From the NCBI RefSeq assembly GCF_026991495.1, contig NZ_JALXBJ010000012.1, forward strand, positions 1 to 64,000: a DNA stretch of 64,000 nucleotides, in the 5' to 3' direction. The position numbers were made by a program, and so were the translations under genes. Of the stretch, positions 59,863-64,000 are shown one piece after another (position 1 is the first letter of the stretch; every line of letters starts with the position of its first letter). The stretch comes from Thermococcus sp. Its GTDB lineage: Archaea; Methanobacteriota_B; Thermococci; Thermococcales; Thermococcaceae. The notes beneath the pieces are model-generated. The model did not search any database, was not told where the DNA came from, and saw only the letters and a list, made by a program, of their open reading frames with translations.

Positions 59863-61110
59863 TCAGAACAACTCGATGTCCTCGAAGATCTTCTGAATGC
59901 GCTTGTCCCCGCTGCCGTTCGCTGGCTTTTTAACGCCTCCACGGCCGGTTATGATGTTATACAGGTCATCGTCGTGGGCCCTTCTCTCGAAGGGAACCGG
60001 CTCGGACTTCGGAACGACAACCCTAGAACCCGCCTGGAGGGCGGTTTCACCCCCGATTATGTGGGGGCTCTCGACCCCGGTCATTATCACCATGGCCCTG
60101 ACAACCTTGCCCATGTCCTCGTCCACCCTTGCACCCCACTTTATCTCCGACTTGGTGCCCAGGTTGTTGTAGACGACTTCCATGGCGTCGTTGATCTCGC
60201 GGAGGTTCACATCGGGCCCCACGGTGAAGTGGACGAGGGCCTTGTTGCCGCTGCCGAACTTGACGTCGAGCATCTTGTTCTCCAAGGCCGCTTTAACGGC
60301 CTCGACGGCCCGGTTCTTGGAGTCGCTCTCGCCTATTCCTATCAGGGCCGCGCCGCCGTCCTTCATTATGCTGTAAACGTCGGCGAAGTCAATGTTGACC
60401 ATGGAAGGGAGCTTTATGGTCTCGGTTATGCCCTTAACCATTCTGGCTATTATCTCGTCGGCGAAGCGGAAGGCCGCGTTGATCGGGAGGTTCGGGACGA
60501 GCTGGAGGAGCTTGTCGTTCTCTATTATTATGACGGTGTCGGAGTAGTGGAGGAGCGCCTTGATCCCCGCCTTCGCCTTCTCAATCCTTATCGTCCCCTC
60601 GGTTTTGAAGGGAAATGTCACGACGCTGACCACGAGGGGTTCTTTGAAGCGACCACCGCTGTTCCTTGCCCGCTCCTTCACGACTTTGGCGACAACTGGC
60701 GCGGCACCAGTTCCGGTGCCGTTGCCCATTCCAGCGGTTATGAAAACGAGGTCCGCCGGCCCTATCGTCTCGGCGATCTCATGGGCGCTCGCCTCAGCGG
60801 CTCGGTAGCCGACCTCCGGGTCTCCACCGGAGCCTTTTCCCTGTGTTATCTCCTTTCCGAGGAGGAGCTTTTTGTGCGCCTTTATCCTCGCGAGGTGCTG
60901 GGCGTCCGTGTTCATGGCTATAAGCTCGGCCCCCTCTACCCCGAGCTCGTAAAGCCTCGTTATCGTGTTGTTGCCAGAGCCCCCAACGCCCACGATAGCT
61001 ATCTTTATAAAACTGCTGAGATCCTCTCCAAGAAGATCCTCCTTCTCCACCTTGGGCCCTTCATCTATATCAAGTTTTATCCCGGCCTGCTCCAAGAGTT
61101 TAAACACCAT
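59863..61110 (-). CDS. ftsZ: Cell division protein FtsZ
   Basis: [42 protein letters not shown] (tubulin signature). Confidence 0.97.
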   Translation of the reverse strand: MVFKLLEQAGIKLDIDEGPKVEKEDLLGEDLSSFIKIAIVGVGGSGNNTITRLYELGVEGAELIAMNTDAQHLARIKAHKKLLLGKEITQGKGSGGDPEVGYRAAEASAHEIAETIGPADLVFITAGMGNGTGTGAAPVVAKVVKERARNSGGRFKEPLVVSVVTFPFKTEGTIRIEKAKAGIKALLHYSDTVIIIENDKLLQLVPNLPINAAFRFADEIIARMVKGITETIKLPSMVNIDFADVYSIMKDGGAALIGIGESDSKNRAVEAVKAALENKMLDVKFGSGNKALVHFTVGPDVNLREINDAMEVVYNNLGTKSEIKWGARVDEDMGKVVRAMVIMTGVESPHIIGGETALQAGSRVVVPKSEPVPFERRAHDDDLYNIITGRGGVKKPANGSGDKRIQKIFEDIELF

Positions 61111-61141
61111 TATCCATACCCCCTCCACCTGGCGATTTCCA

Positions 61142-61342
61142 TCACCTTATGATGTACTCGGGAAGCTCTTCATCGTTGAAATCCATCTGGAGCTCCCTCT
61201 TTAGGAAGTCTCTAAGGGCCGCTCTGATTATTTCGCTCCTGTTCGGGTAAATACCGCGTTTAACGAGCTGGTCCATGGCGTTAATGAGGTTCTGGGGCAT
61301 CTGCACGCTTATGATGCGCATCTTTGTCATCCGCTGTATCAC
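61142..61342 (-). CDS. Ribbon-helix-helix regulator adjacent to ftsZ (CdrS-like by context)
   Basis: [43 protein letters not shown]. Internal starts at 61330/61321 possible. Confidence 0.85.
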   Translation of the reverse strand: MIQRMTKMRIISVQMPQNLINAMDQLVKRGIYPNRSEIIRAALRDFLKRELQMDFNDEELPEYIIR

Positions 61343-61359
61343 CCAGTCCAGTGGGTCGC

Positions 61360-61393
61360 TACTTTAGTTAGTGCTTTAAGTAGTTAAATACTT
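61360..61393. promoter_or_regulatory. Alternating TACTT/AAGTA repeats overlapping the RHH gene promoter
   Basis: TACTT (61360), AAGTA (61378), TACTT (61389) around minus-strand TATA-like TATTTAA. Confidence 0.5.
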
Positions 61394-61536
61394 TGCGGCT
61401 CTAAAATAATATTAGTGAAATATGAATCTGAAAAAATTTTTTGAATTTTTAATTTATACAAAAAATTTTTGAAAAACTGTCCTCCTCGGGGGCAAACGTT
61501 ATAACCTCCCTGGAAAACCGTTACGGGGTGGAGTGA

Positions 61537-61935
61537 ATGAAGACGGCTTACGGCGTGGAAGTTCTACCCGTTGTGATAGAGGATCCCGGTGGGCTGGTGA
61601 ATGATGTGGGGGGCAGCCTTCAGATAGTGAGAGCTGCTTGCATCGAGGCCGTCGTCCACGCGGCGGTTCTTTCGGTGAGGGCCTTCGAAAGGAGCACGAA
61701 CCGCGCCAAGACCCCCGGTGGTGAGCTGCTCCTCCGCCTCGCGGGAACCCTCCAGATAAGGGATGCGATAAGGGAGGTCGGCCTGGCAAAGGGACCCGGC
61801 TACCTCGTGGTCTTCGGGGGTAGCGCGGAGGAGGCGAGGCGGAGGCTTGGCCTGAGACCCTGGGAGGGGGAGCACTGTCCCGGGGAAAAGCTGAAGCCCC
61901 TCCTTGAGAGGGCCGCCATGGTTGAGGTTTTGTGA
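61537..61935 (+). CDS. KEOPS complex subunit Cgi121-like
   Basis: QIVRAACIEAVVHAAVLSVRAFERSTNRAKTPGGELLLRLAGTLQIRDAIREVGLAKG. Confidence 0.8.
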   Translation: MKTAYGVEVLPVVIEDPGGLVNDVGGSLQIVRAACIEAVVHAAVLSVRAFERSTNRAKTPGGELLLRLAGTLQIRDAIREVGLAKGPGYLVVFGGSAEEARRRLGLRPWEGEHCPGEKLKPLLERAAMVEVL

Positions 61936-62012
61936 GCTCCCGGGTTTCGGCGGGTTCCAGGTTAAATTTATAAAGCGGCTGGAGGCAGTTCTGAGATGTC
62001 CGGGTGGTTTCA

Positions 62013-63191
62013 ATGAGGTACAAGAGGAGAAAGTACTTCATGGCCGGGAGAATCAATCTCATCCAGCGCTCCAAGATAAGGGAGCTCTTTGAGAAGGCCA
62101 GAAGAATGGAGAACGTTATATCCCTCGGGATTGGGGAGCCCGACTTCGATACGCCGGAGATAATAAAGGAGGCCGCCAAGCGTGCCCTCGACGAGGGCTA
62201 CACCCACTACACGCCCAACGCGGGCATCCCCGAGTTCAGGGAGGCGATAGCCGAGTACTACAAGGACTTCTACCGGGTCGATATAGACCCAGACAGCATC
62301 ATAGTTACCGCGGGGGCCTACGAGGCAACCTACCTCGCCTTTGAATCCCTTTTGGAGGAGGGTGACGACGTTATAATCCCCGACCCGGCCTTCGTCTGCT
62401 ACGCCGAGGATGCGAAGATCTCCGAGGCCGGAATACTGAGGATACCCCTGAGGCCGGAGAACGGCTTTAGAATGGACCCGGATGAGGTAGTGGAGTTAGT
62501 GACCAAGAGGACGCGGATGATAGTCATGAACTACCCGAACAACCCCACTGGGGCCACCCTTGACAAGGAGACCGCCAAGGCCATAGCCGATATAGCCAAG
62601 GACTACAACATCTACATCCTCAGCGATGAGCCCTACGAGCACTTCATCTACGAGGGCGCCAGGCACCACCCCATGATAAAGTACGCACCGGACAACACCA
62701 TACTCGCCAACAGCTTCTCCAAAACCTTTGCAATGACCGGGTGGAGGTTGGGTTTTGCCATAGCCCCGGGTCAGGTAATACACGACATGATAAAGCTCCA
62801 CGCCTACATCATCGGAAACGCTGCGTCCTTCGTCCAGATAGCGGGCATAACCGCGCTGAGGGACAAGAGGAGCTGGGACGCTGTGAAGGAGATGAGGGAG
62901 GTCTACTCCAAGAGGAGGAAGACGGTACTCCGCTACCTGAACGAGATGCCCCACATAGAGCCCTTCAGGCCTAAGGGGGCCTTCTACGTCTGGGCAAGGA
63001 TCGATCCAGAACTGGACATGAGCAGCGAGGACTTCGCCAACTGGCTCCTTGAGAACTCGGGGGTCGTTGTCATACCGGGAACGGCCTTCGGGAAGCACGG
63101 CGAGGGCTGGATCAGGATAAGCTACGCCACCAAGATGGACCTCCTCACAGAGGCAATGGAGCGCATGAAGGCGGCCCTTGAGGGGCTCTGA
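62013..63191 (+). CDS. Class I/II aminotransferase (aspartate/aromatic family)
   Basis: ISLGIGEPDFDTPE, NYPNNPTGATL, SDEPYEHFIY, NSFSKTFAMTGWRLGF. Confidence 0.92.
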   Translation: MRYKRRKYFMAGRINLIQRSKIRELFEKARRMENVISLGIGEPDFDTPEIIKEAAKRALDEGYTHYTPNAGIPEFREAIAEYYKDFYRVDIDPDSIIVTAGAYEATYLAFESLLEEGDDVIIPDPAFVCYAEDAKISEAGILRIPLRPENGFRMDPDEVVELVTKRTRMIVMNYPNNPTGATLDKETAKAIADIAKDYNIYILSDEPYEHFIYEGARHHPMIKYAPDNTILANSFSKTFAMTGWRLGFAIAPGQVIHDMIKLHAYIIGNAASFVQIAGITALRDKRSWDAVKEMREVYSKRRKTVLRYLNEMPHIEPFRPKGAFYVWARIDPELDMSSEDFANWLLENSGVVVIPGTAFGKHGEGWIRISYATKMDLLTEAMERMKAALEGL

Positions 63192-63193
63192 GG

Positions 63194-63538
63194 GTGAGGC
63201 CCGGGATGAACGTTAAGGCGATCCTCCTCGCGTCTTTTTCACTCATAGCCCTCTACTTCCTCGGGATAGGCGTCCTGTCCTGGGGCTACACGTTCCAAGT
63301 GGCCGGGGCGGCCTTCGCGGCACTGCTCCACTTTGGAATAATCTGGGGCATCCTGAGGGGCCATGACTGGTCTATAGGCCTCGGCAAATACCTCTCCTTC
63401 CTCGACCTGATATTCTCCATACTCTGGATGATGCTCGGTGTCATCCCCCAGGGGGCGGCCCTCTTTACCCTCTCGACCCTCAACTTGATACTCCTATCGG
63501 ACGAGGAGGTTGAGGCCCGGATCCTCGGAAGGGAGTGA
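63194..63538 (+). CDS. Hypothetical membrane protein
   Basis: ~4 hydrophobic segments. Confidence 0.65.
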   Translation: MRPGMNVKAILLASFSLIALYFLGIGVLSWGYTFQVAGAAFAALLHFGIIWGILRGHDWSIGLGKYLSFLDLIFSILWMMLGVIPQGAALFTLSTLNLILLSDEEVEARILGRE

Positions 63539-63694
63539 TCAGATGAACGCCACGAATTCATTCAAAACACCGGCTGGAATTTGAAAAAGAGCGCGTTCTC
63601 TCGATTTTCCTTGGGTTTGCAAGCTGTTTTTTCGGGGAAAGTCTTTTTATCTTCCGGTTCGATATGCATCTGCAGTCAGTTAGGGGGGTTTGCG

Positions 63695-64000
63695 ATGGGC
63701 GTTGAAAAGGTTCCGAAGTACAACATACCGACGAAAAAGGTCGATTACGTCTTTATCGAGCTCAACAGAATGAGGCCTCACGAGCAGCTCGTTCAGAAGG
63801 AGCTTGAGGACTTCATAGAGAGCGTCACCGGCTCCGGCATCTTCTGGAAGCCGATGCTCCTTGCCGAGATACCCGGCACCGGGGACTACCTCATCGTTGA
63901 CGGCCACCACCGCTGGGCAGGCCTCCAGAAGCTCGGGGCTAAAAAAGCTCCATCCGTGATACTGGACTACTTCAGCGACGACGTTAAAGTGTACACCTGG
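63695..64000 (+). CDS. serK: ParB/sulfiredoxin-fold free serine kinase SerK-like (runs off window)
   Basis: MGVEKVPKYNIPTKKVDYVFIELNRMRPHEQLVQKELEDFIES...YLIVDGHHRWAGLQKLGAKKAPSVILDYF. Confidence 0.85.
   Translation, partial: MGVEKVPKYNIPTKKVDYVFIELNRMRPHEQLVQKELEDFIESVTGSGIFWKPMLLAEIPGTGDYLIVDGHHRWAGLQKLGAKKAPSVILDYFSDDVKVYTW

Noticed and set aside
59974-61152. 392-aa plus-strand ORF opposite ftsZ
   Set aside because: Antisense to the clearly real ftsZ; long antisense ORFs are expected from GC-rich codon usage. No promoter or protein family recognised.

Overview
The window looks like a 64-kb stretch of a Thermococcus-like (Thermococcales) chromosome. It is gene-dense, with TTTAWA-type promoters, a CGP-CTERM protein, SerK, RibL, FtsZ and EgsA homologues. 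Core blocks include: mptE; egsA and a UPF0179 gene; lysA-like; rpl15e; a glycerol/glycerophosphodiester catabolism cluster (glpA-like, FAD oxidoreductase, DUF1667, glpK, two GDPDs, MFS transporter); the split glycine decarboxylase gcvPA/gcvPB; AMP phosphorylase and rpiA; tRNA-Leu(CAG); the DIP compatible-solute pair (IPCT/DIPPS and inositol-1-P synthase); pyrF/PUA/ribL; and a division/segregation block (RHH protein, ftsZ, parA plus RHH partner). The most unusual content is: (1) a ~1155-aa predicted cytoplasmic protein joining a ~7-repeat beta-propeller, an Ig-like region and a Hanks-type Ser/Thr kinase (HRDLKPSN, but DWG instead of DFG), lying between two archaeal STAND-like ATPase genes, one frameshifted at a G-run and bounded by inverted copies of a palindrome; (2) a 594-aa intein in the Walker A motif of a PIN-ATPase-KH (PINA-like) protein, with apparently mutated LAGLIDADG catalytic acids; (3) an AT-richer accessory island at ~14.4-19.35 kb with a novel 'MVPFP...LLPP' family present as an intact and a decayed copy, plus an MNT/HEPN module and an ATPase that has lost its P-loop; (4) a second MNT/HEPN module with an N-terminally truncated toxin; (5) the right end of an IS605/TnpB-type element interrupting a lipoprotein gene at the left edge. 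All calls are by eye from the sequence and supplied ORFs. No database search was run.
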